Part shown: positions 45,900-57,464 of the stretch, in pieces
Position numbering within the stretch: the stretch's first letter is position 1
Layout: each line of letters begins with the position of its first letter
DNA from: Sequoia sempervirens
Lineage: Eukaryota; Streptophyta; Pinopsida; Cupressales; Cupressaceae
NCBI GenBank assembly: GCA_007258455.2
Contig: VDFB02193867.1
Location: 529,700,863 to 529,764,862, forward strand
Direction of reading: 5' to 3'
Length of the DNA stretch: 64,000 nucleotides
Notes under the pieces: model-generated
Told to the model about the DNA's origin: nothing
What the model saw: the letters and a program-made list of their open reading frames with translations, nothing else
The model's database searches: none
Made by a program: the position numbers and the translations under genes

Positions 45900-48800
45900 A
45901 TTCTTACATTAACCATGTATTGGTAATGACCCTTCATCATAAGGATTCAGAAGGCACTCTATTGCGATGTGCGCACAAAGATAAAGTTAACTCCGGTATC
46001 GACAAAGTAGATCAGGTATCCAAAAGTTGCATTCAAGTGCATGTATCTTAGCAAAGCAAATTCTTCAGGTAGGATACTGATGGCACATTATGATAGAAGC
46101 ATCTACATCGACACCACTAGGTGGGTTAGCATGAATCTTTCAGAAAAAACAAATAAAAAAATTAAAAAAGCAAATAAATAAATAAATAAAAATTGAAAAT
46201 AGTAAAGAAAAAAATTGTCCTCTAGTAAAAACTGCATGGGCAACACTTTGGGAAAGTACCATGATAAAAACCTAGAAAACATGCGTCATGTGTAGAATCG
46301 AGCATCTACGTGCGCTAGTTCAGGTGAAAGCATCTCATCCCATCCATAATAAATCCAGCATTCCATCCATCTCATCCATAATAAATCCAACATTCCATCC
46401 ATCTCAGCCATAATAAATCCAGCATTCCATCCATCTCAGCCATAATAAATCCATTCATCCATAAACCATTTATCCAATCCATTTTCATCCATCTACATAC
46501 ATAGTCCAAGTTATCTTGATCTTGAAAAAATTTGGTGCACACTTTACGCTTGCTTATCGTAAACATCTTGACATGGGTCATTTTCATTGATCCTATCCTA
46601 TCCAACATTATCTAAGCCATGAAGCATTATCCAACGAAGCATTCCTCTATTCAAACACCTTATCTTATCACAAGATAATGCCTATCCATCTGTCCATACA
46701 TCTATCCGAGCATCCAAAAATGTCATTCCATACGTTGCTAGACACTGGGGGCAGATATTTGCATCTTTCTTCGGGAATAAATCTTGATCTATATCCTCTA
46801 ACTTATGTGGTGATCCAAAATTAGCAAATCAAATTGGTCAATACATTTGCATTCCAAAAAACCAAATCACTAGCCCATGGAATATTTTGATGAATCTTCA
46901 TCTTTCATCAAACATCAATCCAAACAATCACTATCAGTTGCATCTAATGTGTGCTTCAAATGTCACATCAAATCATCCAAAACATATTTTTTTCCAAACC
47001 AAGCTTCATCAATCCTAATCAATCAAATCCAATCAAAAAATCATCTCAAGAAATCCTCGTGTTGATTAACACTATCCTTACATTGTTGTGCATCCTCAAC
47101 AATGTTATCATAATCAATCTATTGATTCGATTAATCAACCTTAGCTTGGTTTTCAACAAAATCCCAAACAAACCACTGATATCATCACACATATCCATAT
47201 CCAAATCATCAAAATCATTCGAAAATCCAAAAACATCCAAAACATATCAAAATCCAAAAAAATCCAAAAAATAGAAAACATCAAAAACATGATATCCGAA
47301 CTACGTCGTCTCTGAGCTTAAACATAGGCAAGGCTAATCTTTGATTAGTCCCTGAGACATCAAAATCCAAAAAAAAAATAAAAAAAATCAAAACACAAAA
47401 GCATTCAAAAATACAAAATCCAAAAACATTCATTAATTTCATACAATCAAAACAGTCATAAAATCATAAAACCCAAAAAATAGCCTCAAAACATTTCAAA
47501 AAGATCAAAAACATTCAAAAACCCCAAAAAATCCATCCATCCCAGCTCGCTTTCACCCACAATAATCAATCATCCATAATAAAATCATCACATTCATCCT
47601 TTGGCAATACAAACAAAAACAATCACAACAATCAACAAAAGCAAGCTTCAATCATAAAATCAAAAATTGAAACAACAAACTATTAAATGCAAAATCAAAC
47701 TCTTGATCATTTTCAAACATGTCAATCAACCTTATATCAATGGCCTATCAATCAACTTATCAAACCATCATCATCCTATACAATGCATGTCCTAGGATAT
47801 ATCGTTCTAACAATGGGCATCATTTTGGATATCACCTTGGATTCTTATCCTATCAAAACACATCCCTTTGGCTGAAGGTATGAAGAACATTGTCTTGTTT
47901 TTGTACTTGATCTTTTCTTTTGATTTATCTTATTGTGCTCATTCCAAGGACCTCTCAATGATGTCCCCAACAAAGGGATTTAGAGAGATAGGAATGGGGC
48001 AATGATCATTATCTTTTTATCTATTGTGCTTGTTGGACATTGTTGTAATATAACTTGGCGAGTACTTGCTTTGTTAGGTATGTCCTAGCAAGGTTTCCGT
48101 ATGTCAAGTGTGAACACGAATACTCCTATTTGTTTGTCGAGTCAAAGTCCATTGCATTAGGTACAATGTCATCTTGGTTCTTTATACCCTGATGCATCAT
48201 GCCTATGTGTGTTATCAAACATAAGGTAATTGGCCCTTTGAAAATCCCAACTCCTCGGCAAGTAATCATCATCATCATCATCATCATCATCTCATGTCTT
48301 GTTGGAATCTCTTGTTTTCTTCTATCTCTTGCTTTTTGCACTAACATCCATGGTACCATGACAGTTAATCATAAATCATCGACAATTCATCCATCCTGCA
48401 TCCACAAACTGTCACCATACTACATAATGCATATCATACCATATAGAAAGCATTAATCATACCACATGCATTCATCCCCATATGTTTAGATTGGTTATTT
48501 TAAACATCTCATAAACCATACATTTATCACCTATTTGCATAATCACAAAAGCATCATCATATCATATCATGTGCATCCATATCATCCATGCATCATCATA
48601 TCATCCATTACATATAAACATCATAATCATCTCATTTATATCATCAATAATGTAACTATCATGGTACAAATCAGGATCAATTGTGTGCAATATATCAAAG
48701 TAGACATGAGGTTACCCATGGCCGAGGACTGTCTACATCATCAAATCTATCTACATCAAATATTCGAGTTGAACTAATCTTGAACCTCTTTATTGAGAGA

Positions 48801-48970
48801 TCAACCCTCAAATCAAACCTCTTCGCCCGATCTCTCAAGGGGGCAATATACTGGCGTAATTCTTCATTCATTGGGGCAGCAATGGGGCATTTGAAAAAAT
48901 CAAATAATTTTTGACTTTTGATCATGGCAAGATTATTCTTTGAACCAACACAACAAGTGCACTACTTCAA
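45900..48970 (+). other. Tail of the non-autonomous element
   Basis: No gene supported. Contents: an A-rich tract 46138-46215; a 33-bp tandem repeat around 'ccataataaatccagcattc', 3.5 copies at 46341-46450; a G-run motif 'cactgggggcagatattt' at 46743-46760; 'gaactacgtcgtctctgag' with 'ataggcaaggctaatc' at 47297-47340; A/C-rich low complexity to 47.7 kb; and an (ATC)n microsatellite at 48263-48291. The 62-codon and similar ORFs are low complexity. Confidence 0.55.
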
Positions 48971-48982
48971 ATAGGGGCAAAA
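48971..48982 (+). promoter_or_regulatory. Polypurine tract of the non-autonomous element
   Basis: ATAGGGGCAAAA directly precedes the 3' LTR start TGTAGACATAG. Confidence 0.75.
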
Positions 48983-50254
48983 TGTAGACATAGAAAATAT
49001 ACAAATTGATATTGCACACTCGATCCAGATATAACATCACTTCATCCTGAATTATCTCTCTATCTAACCATTTAATCGAATAGCCTTATTTGATTAAAGT
49101 CATCATAATTCCCCTTTTAATTAATTAAATCCCTCAATTTAATTAAATCATCATCTCTGTGTAATTAGCTAGGTCATTTCATCTTCTTATCTTTATTTAA
49201 TTAAATAATCCATATTATTTGATTAAATTTCTAAAGTTCATCTAAATTAAATTAAATAAATCAAACATTTATCTAATTTAATCTAACATCACCTTTTGGT
49301 TAAATAAATCAAAAATATTTATTTAACTAAGTCTAAATCATTCTCTTCTCATTTTGAGTTATTTAAATCCTAAAATCTAAGTCAAAATGGTCAAATCATC
49401 TAATCTCCTTTAAATTAATCAAATCTTGATTAATCTTAGTCTTAATCCATCAAATCCTCTAGATTTTGCAAGTTGCACATGAAAATCAATTTAATTGTTT
49501 TATAAATCATCTATTTTCATTCAAAAAAGGCATCCAAGATGGAATATTCCTCAAATTTGAAATCTCCCCCCAAAAGGACTTGTCCCTTCCAACAAAGCAT
49601 TTAACATCTCTTACAAGTCCTTTTCTTGAGCCATGTGACATTAACTTCACCTTTCACCTCATCCTTCAAGCCATATTTTGAATTTGAATCTCCCCCCTCC
49701 TTGCACATTGATCAAAATGTGCTCAAGCTTCCTTCATTCGCAAGTTGGAAAGTAGCACTTTGCCATTGGCTAATTCTTAGTCCCACATTGTTCTATTTTG
49801 ATCATCTCCTCAACTTAGAATTCTATAAATAAAGAGGTTCATTCCTCATTAAATCATCCGCAATTTGAGTAAAGTTACCATGCTCAAATCATTAGCAATC
49901 CTCATCCATTATTGTTGAATCTTAGCTAGGTCATGCAGATTTTTCTATTGGAGCACTCATCAACATCAACAAAGTGGATCAAATCTCTTCATCACATCAA
50001 TCTTGCATCATAGGAATTGGGAAAGGGCCAATTTTCACATCAAATTGGCACCAATTCCCCCATGGGATCATGAGTTTGCTAGTTTAATTAGGATTCAATC
50101 TCTATTTTGTTGTTTTCATTGTGTTCTTCATCTTTCTCCCTAATTTAAACTTTGTGAATGGATTTCATGGGGAATCCTTGTTTTTTGCTTGCATTTCACC
50201 ATCTAATGTTTTTGTTCTTATTGTTTTGCAGGTATTTGGATTGTGGTTCACACA
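48983..50254 (+). repeat. 3' LTR of the non-autonomous element
   Basis: About 1272 bp, ending 'gtggttcacaca', followed by TATTT at 50255-50259. TATAAATA at 49824-49831. It carries two more bases (CA) at the end than the 5' LTR. Confidence 0.85.
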
Positions 50255-50259
50255 TATTT

Positions 50260-50769
50260 TATTTCCAACAAATTTTGGAACAAACTTAAGAGAATTGGCT
50301 CTTTTCCTCCATTTATTCCTCCTAGTCACTTGGTAGAATGTTTTATTGAAAAAAAACACTCTCCTTGATCCTCTCCAACTTCTTCATCCTCCACCGTCGA
50401 TTCCTTCAAATCAAATCCAGACCCTTGTTTGTTGCCACATCACACTATGGTTTGGAAAATCTATAAATATAGCCTCATTCTACATCAAATAGATCCCAAC
50501 TTTGAGCAATCTTACTCTGTAAAAATTACATTTGAGCATTTGAGAATTTAGAAATTAAGTATTTTAGAAGCATATTAACATAAACATGGCTTTAATATTA
50601 GCTACATCCTAGATATCATAGTAGTTGCCATACAGTATTTCCATCGCAACATTTAGCATCATATCATTATCATATCCTTATTACAACATCATTATCATTT
50701 AGCAATCATCATATAGGAATAGATTCATTGCATTTCCAACATCTCATTCTGCAGGTTGTAATTCTAACA
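50260..50769 (+). repeat. 3' LTR of the host element, second part
   Basis: Continuation of 38973-39351, giving a total of about 890 bp. It contains TATAAATA at 50462-50469 and ends near 'gcaggttgtaattctaaca', where the terminal ACA would pair with the starting TGT. That end is placed by analogy with the other LTRs, because the matching 5' LTR is not in the window. Confidence 0.55.
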
Positions 50770-51320
50770 GTCATAGTGCATACAAAATCTGAGAGCCATT
50801 ATGATTTAATGAATCCAAGAGGATAGAGAACAATGGGACGACATTAAGAGATTTGTTGTTTTGATTTGATTATTGTATTTGAATTTTATTATATAATGTC
50901 TCATTGATTGTGTTGTATTACTTATTTTGCACTCACACTTTACAATACATACACGATGCAATATCTATAAAATGTATGCAATTGAACACAATAGTAGACA
51001 TATAAATATTATTTTTCTTGCAACATTGGCACACGATCACTTCAATTAACTTGATATTAAGATGTAAATGTGTGTAAACACACATTTTGGATATTTATAG
51101 AATTTTGTTGGAATGCTAATTTGTAATTATAAAATACATCATGTAATTAACTTGATAGTATATTGTAAATGTTTGTAAACATACATTTGGGATATATATA
51201 GAATGTTGTGAAAATAGTCACAATACTATACTATAGATAGAATGTTTTAAACACAATACTATAGATAGAATTTTCCTTTTTTGTTGCAACATTGTCACAT
51301 GATCACTTTGAATTGGAATT
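50770..51320. repeat. AT-rich spacer with ~100-bp repeat and palindromes
   Basis: No gene. Two related blocks lie about 100 bp apart at 51053-51115 and 51152-51215, each with 'gtaaatgt.tgtaaaca.acat' forming a short palindrome (for example TGTGTGTAAACACACA). 'gcaacattg.cacacgatcact' also occurs twice (51019 and 51283), and 'actatagatagaat' twice near 51228-51270. It may be a small miniature element; ends not resolved. Confidence 0.5.
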
Positions 51321-51643
51321 TGTAAGTGCTGAAGATATTGGCTCAACGCCCAAGAATATTTGCAAAAAAAATGAAAACCTTCTATAAAAGGATATGCAAG
51401 AAGATGAGCTTGCTTGATATTAATACCTATAAAATGTGTACAATCACCTTCCTTGTATAGGAAAGGTTGAAATGTAGTAATGAACTTGATGTTGAGAAAT
51501 GCTATAATACTATGACATGAGACAACCAGCACACTAAGTACCTAGGAGTCATGCAAAATAGCTAGATAAGTTCTAGAAAAGCCAACTATGACTTATAGAA
51601 AGAGTCTTTTATCCTATCACCTAGAAAATTATACCTAGGAACA
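51321..51643 (-). repeat. Copia-type LTR, left (distal) copy
   Basis: 323 bp. On the minus strand it begins TGTTCCTAGGTAT and ends GCACTTACA. It lacks about 20-30 bp present in the other two copies. Confidence 0.8.
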
Positions 51644-51689
51644 AAATGAGAAAAAAAATAGATCTTTTCTTGATGATTGGCCCTACCCA

Positions 51690-52010
51690 AATCAACAAGT
51701 TGCTTAGTATCCAAATCTCAAATGTAGATTGAATCTAGAGTAAACTCAATTGATTTACCTATCTGTGCTATCTAATAAATTGAAAGAAGATTATGCTTAA
51801 TATTAGGAATACAAAGCACATTATTAAAGCTACCATGTGGCACATCAATAACTCCTTTACCAAATATATCAAGATACACATCATTAGCCATCAAGATTCT
51901 CATAAGTGAAGTATGATTCAAAGATGAAAACCTTTAAGGTTGGTCTAATATATGATAAGAGGCTCCAGAGTCAAGAATCCAATTTCTAGACCTCTGAACA
52001 TGTGTTACAA
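51690..52010 (-). pseudogene. Copia protease start, unit 1
   Basis: 'RNWILDSGASYHI' holds the intact D-S-G-A catalytic triplet (51961-51972, minus strand). Next come 'MANDVYLDIFGKGVIDVPHG', 'LCIPNIKHNLLSIY' and 'IAQIGKSIEFTLDSIYI', the normal copia run from protease toward the Gag-pre-integrase domain. It then ends at the LTR, with no integrase. Confidence 0.8.
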
Positions 52011-52059
52011 CAAGGGCACATTGTCCTTTCTATTTATAATCATCTACCATATCACTCAT

Positions 52060-52880
52060 ATTTTAAATGCTTGCATGACCAGTGTGTGTAGTAGATGTTG
52101 ATTGAGAAGAAGATGATGAACTTTTAGACTTAGAAGGAAAATAAATGTCAACATGTTCCTTTAAGAGTTGCCTCATTTCACCTAACTCTTTCTTGTAACA
52201 AGTGTGTTCCCCATGCCTTTGTTTTTTTACAATAACTACATTTACTCTTCTCCTTCTTAGGATTTTCCTCTTTTGAAGAGGTGGGAGGTTCTTTAGATTT
52301 TTCCTTAGGTTTGAACTTTTTTTTCCCTCTATCCTTAGATGATGATGATGCAACTAAAGCATGATTCTTAGCATGTGTATCAAATTGACTAAGTTTTTCT
52401 TGTTCTCTAGTCAACCTATCACAAAATGTCTCAAATGATGGCATTGCAAAAGAATCACCTAAACCATCCATTATTGTACAGAAAGAAGTAGAAACATATG
52501 CAAAGGAACCTTTCAACTTAGACAAAATAAAAAAGATGCACTTTTTATCAGTTTTTTCCTTTCCACATCCTACTAATTGATTCTTAGCGATTTGAATTTT
52601 ACCAAGTAGTATTCAATCGTGGAAAATGTATCTATAAAAAGTGAAGCTAATTCAGCCTCCAACTGCATGGCACATGCCTCACTAACTGCACCAAAGAGAG
52701 TCTTGTACTTATGCCAAACCTGCTTAGGAGTTGTACATTCCTCAATATGAAAGAATAAACTATCTGAAGCATGCATTGTAATCAAACCCATAGCTTCATC
52801 ACATTTATTCCTATGAGAAAATTGTTCATACTCTCTAGAAAAATTAGGTTGGTGATCACTCAAAGTTTACCACAAACCCT
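52060..52880 (-). pseudogene. Copia Gag, unit 1
   Basis: 'KCDEAMGLITMHASDSLFFH', 'IEECTTPKQVWHKYKTLFG' and 'CAMQLEAELASLFIDTFS' (52863-52573) form the UBN2-type Gag core of copia elements. After a frame change, 'MPSFETFCDRLTREQEKL' and a Lys/Pro-rich stretch lead to the zinc knuckle 'CSYCKK', disrupted by a frameshift before 'GEHTCYKKELGEMRQLLK'. It would package RNA in the particle. Confidence 0.8.
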
Positions 52881-53562
52881 TTGACCAAAGCAATCTTTGC
52901 ATTTTTACCTTCCAGGAGTGATAACTATGAGGAGTCAACAGTTCAAATCTTAGTTTAGCCATTAGATCAACAAGTACCAAGAGTGAAAATATGGAAAATA
53001 TATGAATCAAACTGATATGAAGCCTCCCAAATCTAATAATACAACTGAAAATAAACTTCTCCCCACAAACATAACTTCTCCAAGAATCAGGATGTCCAAG
53101 TTATGAAGCAAAAACCAAATATGCAAAAATCTAAATATCTCACACTTGGGGCTGAAATTGAAAAATGTACATGAACCAAATCAAAGAGCTCCTCATTACA
53201 TTCCAAATCCTTGCAAATGCACTAGAAGCTCTACTACTCCTAGATTTCTCAAATATTCAAACCTCCATAACTTTGACTAGAAATTTCAGATTTAGGTGAA
53301 ACAAAATTCAATCCTAACTTTCTCAACTACCTTGAAATTGAATATGAGCTCAGATCTTCTCCAACAAGAGCCAAAAGTGACTTTCCATGAAAGCCAACAT
53401 GTAGAGACAACCTCCAATTTGGTGTTTTTTTCAAGTTTTTCTGATTCTCTAGATCATCATATGATGCAAGAGAAGAGCATACTCAACTTTACTAAAAACA
53501 ACCTAGATCTCTCACTACGAATAGCTCCACCCTCAAATCTGAAAAAGGGTTTTGCAAGATGT
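52881..53562 (-). other. Leader of copia unit 1
   Basis: Non-coding sequence between primer-binding site and Gag. It aligns by eye with 55150-55490 plus 56745-57095 of unit 2. The plus-strand ORF 53296-53580 is its complement and is not a gene. Confidence 0.6.
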
Positions 53563-53575
53563 GGCTTTGATACCA
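53563..53575 (-). promoter_or_regulatory. Primer-binding site, unit 1
   Basis: Minus strand TGGTATCAAAGCC directly after the LTR end TTACA. It complements the 3' end of initiator tRNA-Met except for one change (A for G). Typical of plant copia elements. Confidence 0.85.
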
Positions 53576-53928
53576 TGTAAGAGATGACAATATTAGCTCA
53601 ACACCCAAGACCACTTGCAAAAACAAATAAAACCTTCTACAAGAGGATATGTAAGAAAATGAGCTTGCTTAATATTAAGACCTATCAAATAATGAGGAGT
53701 GAAGTATGCTACAAATGTGTACAATCACCTTCCTTGTATAGGCAAGTTGAAATGTAGTAATGAACATGATGTTGATAAATGTCATAATTTTATGACACGA
53801 GACAACCAAAAAACTAACTACCTAGGAGCCATGCAAAATAGCTAGATAAGATAAGTTATGGAAAAGCCAACTAAGACTTCTAGAAAGAATCTTTTATCCT
53901 ATCACCTAGAAAATGATGCCTAGGAACA
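53576..53928 (-). repeat. Copia-type LTR, shared middle copy
   Basis: 353 bp. It serves as 3' LTR for unit 2 and 5' LTR for unit 1. On the minus strand it begins TGTTCCTAGGCATC and ends CATCTCTTACA. Confidence 0.85.
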
Positions 53929-53989
53929 AAATGAAAAAAGAAGATCTTTTCCTGACAATTGGCCCTACCCACTTCAACAAGCTACTTAG

Positions 53990-54338
53990 TATCCAAATCT
54001 CGAATGTAGACTAAATCTGGAGTAAACTCAATTGATTTACCAGTCTGTGTTATCTAATATACTGAAAGAAGATTATGCTTAATATCAATAATACAAACCA
54101 CATTATTAAAGCTACCGCATGGCACATCAGTAAATCCTTTACTAAATACATCAAGATACACATCATTAGCCGTCGAGATACTCATAGGTGAAGCATGCTT
54201 CAAAGATGAAAACCTTTTAGGTTGGCTTGATATATGATAGGAGGCTCTAAAGTCAAAAATCCAATTTCTAGACCTCTCAACATATGTTATGACAAGGGAA
54301 TGTCCTTTTTTTTTATAATCATCTATCATATCACTCAT
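53990..54338 (-). pseudogene. Copia protease start, unit 2
   Basis: 'RNWIFDFRASYHISSQPKR' aligns with the same segment of unit 1, but D-S-G-A has become D-F-R-A, destroying the active site. It continues 'TANDVYLDVFSKGFTDVPC' and 'IDIKHNLLSVY', and ends before the LTR at the same point as unit 1. Confidence 0.8.
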
Positions 54339-54374
54339 ATTTGCAATGCCTGCATGACCGGTGTGTGTAGTAGA

Positions 54375-55150
54375 TGCTGATTAAGAAGAAGAAAATGATG
54401 AACTTTTAGACTTAGAAGGCAAAGAAATGTTGTGTTCCTTTAAGATTTGCCTCATTTCATCTAACTCTTTCTTGTAACAAGTGTGTTCACCATGCCCTAT
54501 TTTTTTACAATAACCACATTTAGTCTTCCCCTTTTTAGGTTTTTCCTCTTTTGAAGAGGTGAGAGGTTCTTTAGAATTTACCTTAGGTTTGAACTTTTTC
54601 TTTCCTTTATCCTTAGATAGTAATGATCATGCAACTAAACCATGATTCTTAGCATGTATATCAAGTTGACTAAGTTTTTCTTGTTCTCTAATCAACCTAT
54701 CACAAAATTTATCAAATGATGGTATTACAAAAGAATCACCTAAACCATCCATTGTTGCATCTAGAAGGAAGTAGAAAAGCATGAAAAGGAACCTTTCAAC
54801 TTAGAAAAAATAAAAAATATGCACTCTTTATTAGTTTTTTCCTTTCTACAACTTGCCAATTGATATTTTAGCTATTTGAATTTTACCAAGTAGTCTTCAA
54901 TGGTGGAAAATGTATTTGTAGAAAGTGAAGCCAATTCAACCTCCAACTACATTGTATGTACCTCACTAACTACACAAAAGAGAGTCTTGTACTTATCCCA
55001 AACTTTCTTAGGAGTTGTACATTCCTCAAATTGAAAGAATAAACTATTTGAAACATGCATTACAATTAAACCCATAGCTTCATCACATTTATTCCTATGA
55101 GAAAATCATTCATACTCTCTTGAAAAATCAGGCTTGTGATCAATCAAAGT
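54375..55150 (-). pseudogene. Copia Gag, unit 2
   Basis: Same order as unit 1 with more frame breaks. The zinc knuckle is intact here: C-G-Y-C-K-K-I-G-H-G-E-H-T-C (C-x2-C-x4-H-x4-C) near 54.49-54.53 kb, followed by 'YKKELDEMRQILKEH'. Complementary fragments of the UBN2 core lie at 54.90-55.13 kb. Unit 1 kept a better protease and unit 2 a better knuckle. Confidence 0.75.
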
Positions 55151-57095
55151 GGACCACAAACCCTTTGACCAAAGCAATCTTTGCAATTTTATAGGTCTTC
55201 TAGGTGTGATAGTTATGAGGAGTCAACACTTCAAATCTTGGCTCAACCATGAGATCAACAAATACCAAGAGTGCAAATATGGAAAATATCTAAATCAAAC
55301 AAATATGAAGTATCCCAAATATATTAATACAACTGAAAATAAACTTCTCCCCACAAACATAACTTCTCCAAGAATTTGGATGTCCAAGTTATGAAGCAGA
55401 AAACAAATATGCAAAAATCTGAATATCTTACACTTCGGGTTGAAATTGAAAAAAGTACATGAACCAAATCAAAAAGCTCCTCAATACCTTCCAAATGCAA
55501 CTTGAATTGCCAAAATTGGAGAAACTGGAAAAAAAATTATGAGCTTGGAGGTCCAAAGGGGTGATTTGACTTCAGTTGTGAATAAATTGCACCACTATGA
55601 AGTTCTTGAAGAGAGCTTTTCACCAATATCTTGTTTGTAGAATTTGGAGATGATGGAAAAAAGTTGCGCACAATTGAAAAAAAGGCCTATTTTACTCACT
55701 TAGGGGGAAAAACAGGGCAAATCAAAGGCTAATAATTAGGCATAAAAAATGGGCACCTAGGGTCTATAATCGGGTCACTCATATGACTAGTGGTAGTACA
55801 AATGCAAAAAATAAAAACCCATTGGCTATTTATAATGATTTGTATGGTCGGATAACAAAATATTTTAAACCAAAGTTTTTATTAAACCTTTTAATACTTA
55901 TAAAAGCTGATATAAAGAATTAGGTCAATCTACCAAATCACTATTTTTATTCACTTGTACCACCTAGGCAATGATTGGATGCCAATGAAGAATAGAGGAC
56001 ATCAATGTCAATAAATGTACTATACCCACTGATGGATGTGACTCATACCAGCCAATTTGTAGAGTGGGTATGCCATTGGACAAGTCTCCTGAGTTAGTAC
56101 CATAGATGAAGGCCACCCATAGAGGAAGGTATGCCAATATTTTTTGACTGGTCAGTAGAAGGATGTACAGGATGATGGTGGTAAATATACCGATACAAGT
56201 AGCATGGGCCAATGAAAAAAATTCAAAGAATTGGCCTGAAATTGAAGCTAATGCCTATGGGAGTGAACTCAACAATAAATGTTGTTGTCTACAGAGAAAA
56301 GGCCATAGGCCTTCTGATGTGACAAGGGATTGGACAATCCAACCACTATATGAAAAAAAAGCTGACAACCCTTGCATTAATTAATTTCCTTGATAAACAA
56401 AAATTGCCACCATTTAAAAACAAACAATAGAATATAGGATGTGGATAGTTAAAAAGTATGACTCAGTTGTATAAAAAACCTCTGCAGATATTTCAAAACC
56501 CCAAACTATATAATATTATTGCCTTATAAAAAACAATTCCCCAATAAATGTTTAAAAGCTGATGTAGAAATAGAATTTTTTTTTTAATTTTGCAAAACCA
56601 AATATCATACCCTATACCCGGGGGTCGTACAACCACCCCAGTTAATTTTTTTTTTCCTCACGAATAGTTGAAGGTGAAATAGGGAAAATTATATATCAAT
56701 TTTTGTCTCTCAGGCCTTCTAAAGAAAATGGCAAGGTCGGATATGCCTGAAAATGCACCAGAAGCTCTGCTACTCCCAGATTTTGCAAATCTTCAAACCT
56801 CCATAACTTTGACTAGAAATGTTGGATTTAGGTGAAATAAAAGTCAATCCTAACTTTCTTAGTTGCCTTGAACTTGAATCTAAGCTTAGATCTCCTCAAA
56901 CAGGAGCCAAAAGTTACTTTCCATGAAAGCCAACATGTAGAGACAACCTCCAATCCGGCATTTTTTCAAGTTTTTTTTATTCTCTAGGTCATCATATGAT
57001 GCTAGAGAAGAGCATACTCAACTTTAGTAAAAAAACTAGATTCCTCACTAGCAATAGCTCCACCCTCGAATTTAAAAAGGGGTTTTACAAGATGT
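55151..57095 (-). other. Leader of copia unit 2 with an extra ~1.25 kb
   Basis: The two ends match the unit 1 leader, but 55490-56745 has no counterpart there. That segment is AT-rich and contains an 82-codon minus-strand ORF (55964-56212, hydrophobic N terminus, unrecognised) and 'acccgggggtcgtac' near 56616. It is either an insertion here or a deletion in unit 1. No element ends are apparent. Confidence 0.5.
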
Positions 57096-57108
57096 GGCTC
57101 TGATACCA
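57096..57108 (-). promoter_or_regulatory. Primer-binding site, unit 2
   Basis: Minus strand TGGTATCAGAGCC, a perfect 13-base match to the canonical copia site for initiator tRNA-Met, directly after LTR end TTACA. Confidence 0.95.
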
Positions 57109-57464
57109 TGTAAGAGCTGACAATATTAGCTCAACACCCAAGATCACTTGCAAAAACAATGAACAACTTCTACAAGAGGATATGCAAGAAAATGATCTTG
57201 CTTGATATTAAGGCCTATCAAATGATGAGGTATGAAGTATGTTACAAATGTGTACAATCACCTTCCTTATATAGGAAAGGTTGAAATGTAGTAATGAACA
57301 TGATGTTGACAAATGTCATAATCCTATGACATGAGACAAGGTCAACAAACTCACTACCTAGGAGTCATGCAAAATAGCTAGATAAGATAAGTTCTAGAAA
57401 AGCCAACTAAGACTTCTAGAATGAATATTTTATCCTATCACCTAGAAAATGATACCTAGGAATA
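57109..57464 (-). repeat. Copia-type LTR, right (proximal) copy
   Basis: 356 bp, the 5' LTR of unit 2. On the minus strand it starts TATTCCTAGG, so the initial TG has become TA, and it ends AGCTCTTACA. Confidence 0.8.

Larger units (their letters stand above)
39352..50254 (+). mobile_element. Non-autonomous gypsy-like LTR element, 10.9 kb
   Basis: LTRs of about 1.27 kb (39352-40622 and 48983-50254) start TGTAGACATAG. The element is flanked by TATTT. The interior has a primer-binding candidate, a long leader, gag-like reading frames with a zinc-knuckle relic, an A-rich tail and a polypurine tract. No Gag core, protease, RT, RNase H or integrase motifs were found in any frame. The first ~215 bp of the LTRs differ at about nine positions. 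Such an element would depend on proteins from relatives like the one at 19-34 kb, with which it shares polypurine tract and tail motifs. Confidence 0.8.
51321..57464 (-). mobile_element. Tandem copia-type gag-protease elements sharing LTRs
   Basis: Three homologous LTRs (51321-51643, 53576-53928, 57109-57464; 323-356 bp) start TGTTCC (the right one TATTCC) and end TTACA on the minus strand. Two internal units lie between them. Each internal unit begins with a primer-binding site for initiator tRNA-Met next to the LTR, then leader, Gag and the start of protease. It stops at the same place ('GRANHQEKI.FF') directly before the next LTR. RT and integrase are absent from both. This is an LTR-gag-LTR-gag-LTR array, as from unequal or intra-chromosomal recombination of a small non-autonomous family. 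Confidence 0.85.

Noticed and set aside
55964..56212. 82-codon minus ORF resembling a small membrane protein
   Set aside because: Hydrophobic start but no family recognised. It lies within the unmatched leader segment of a decayed copia unit.
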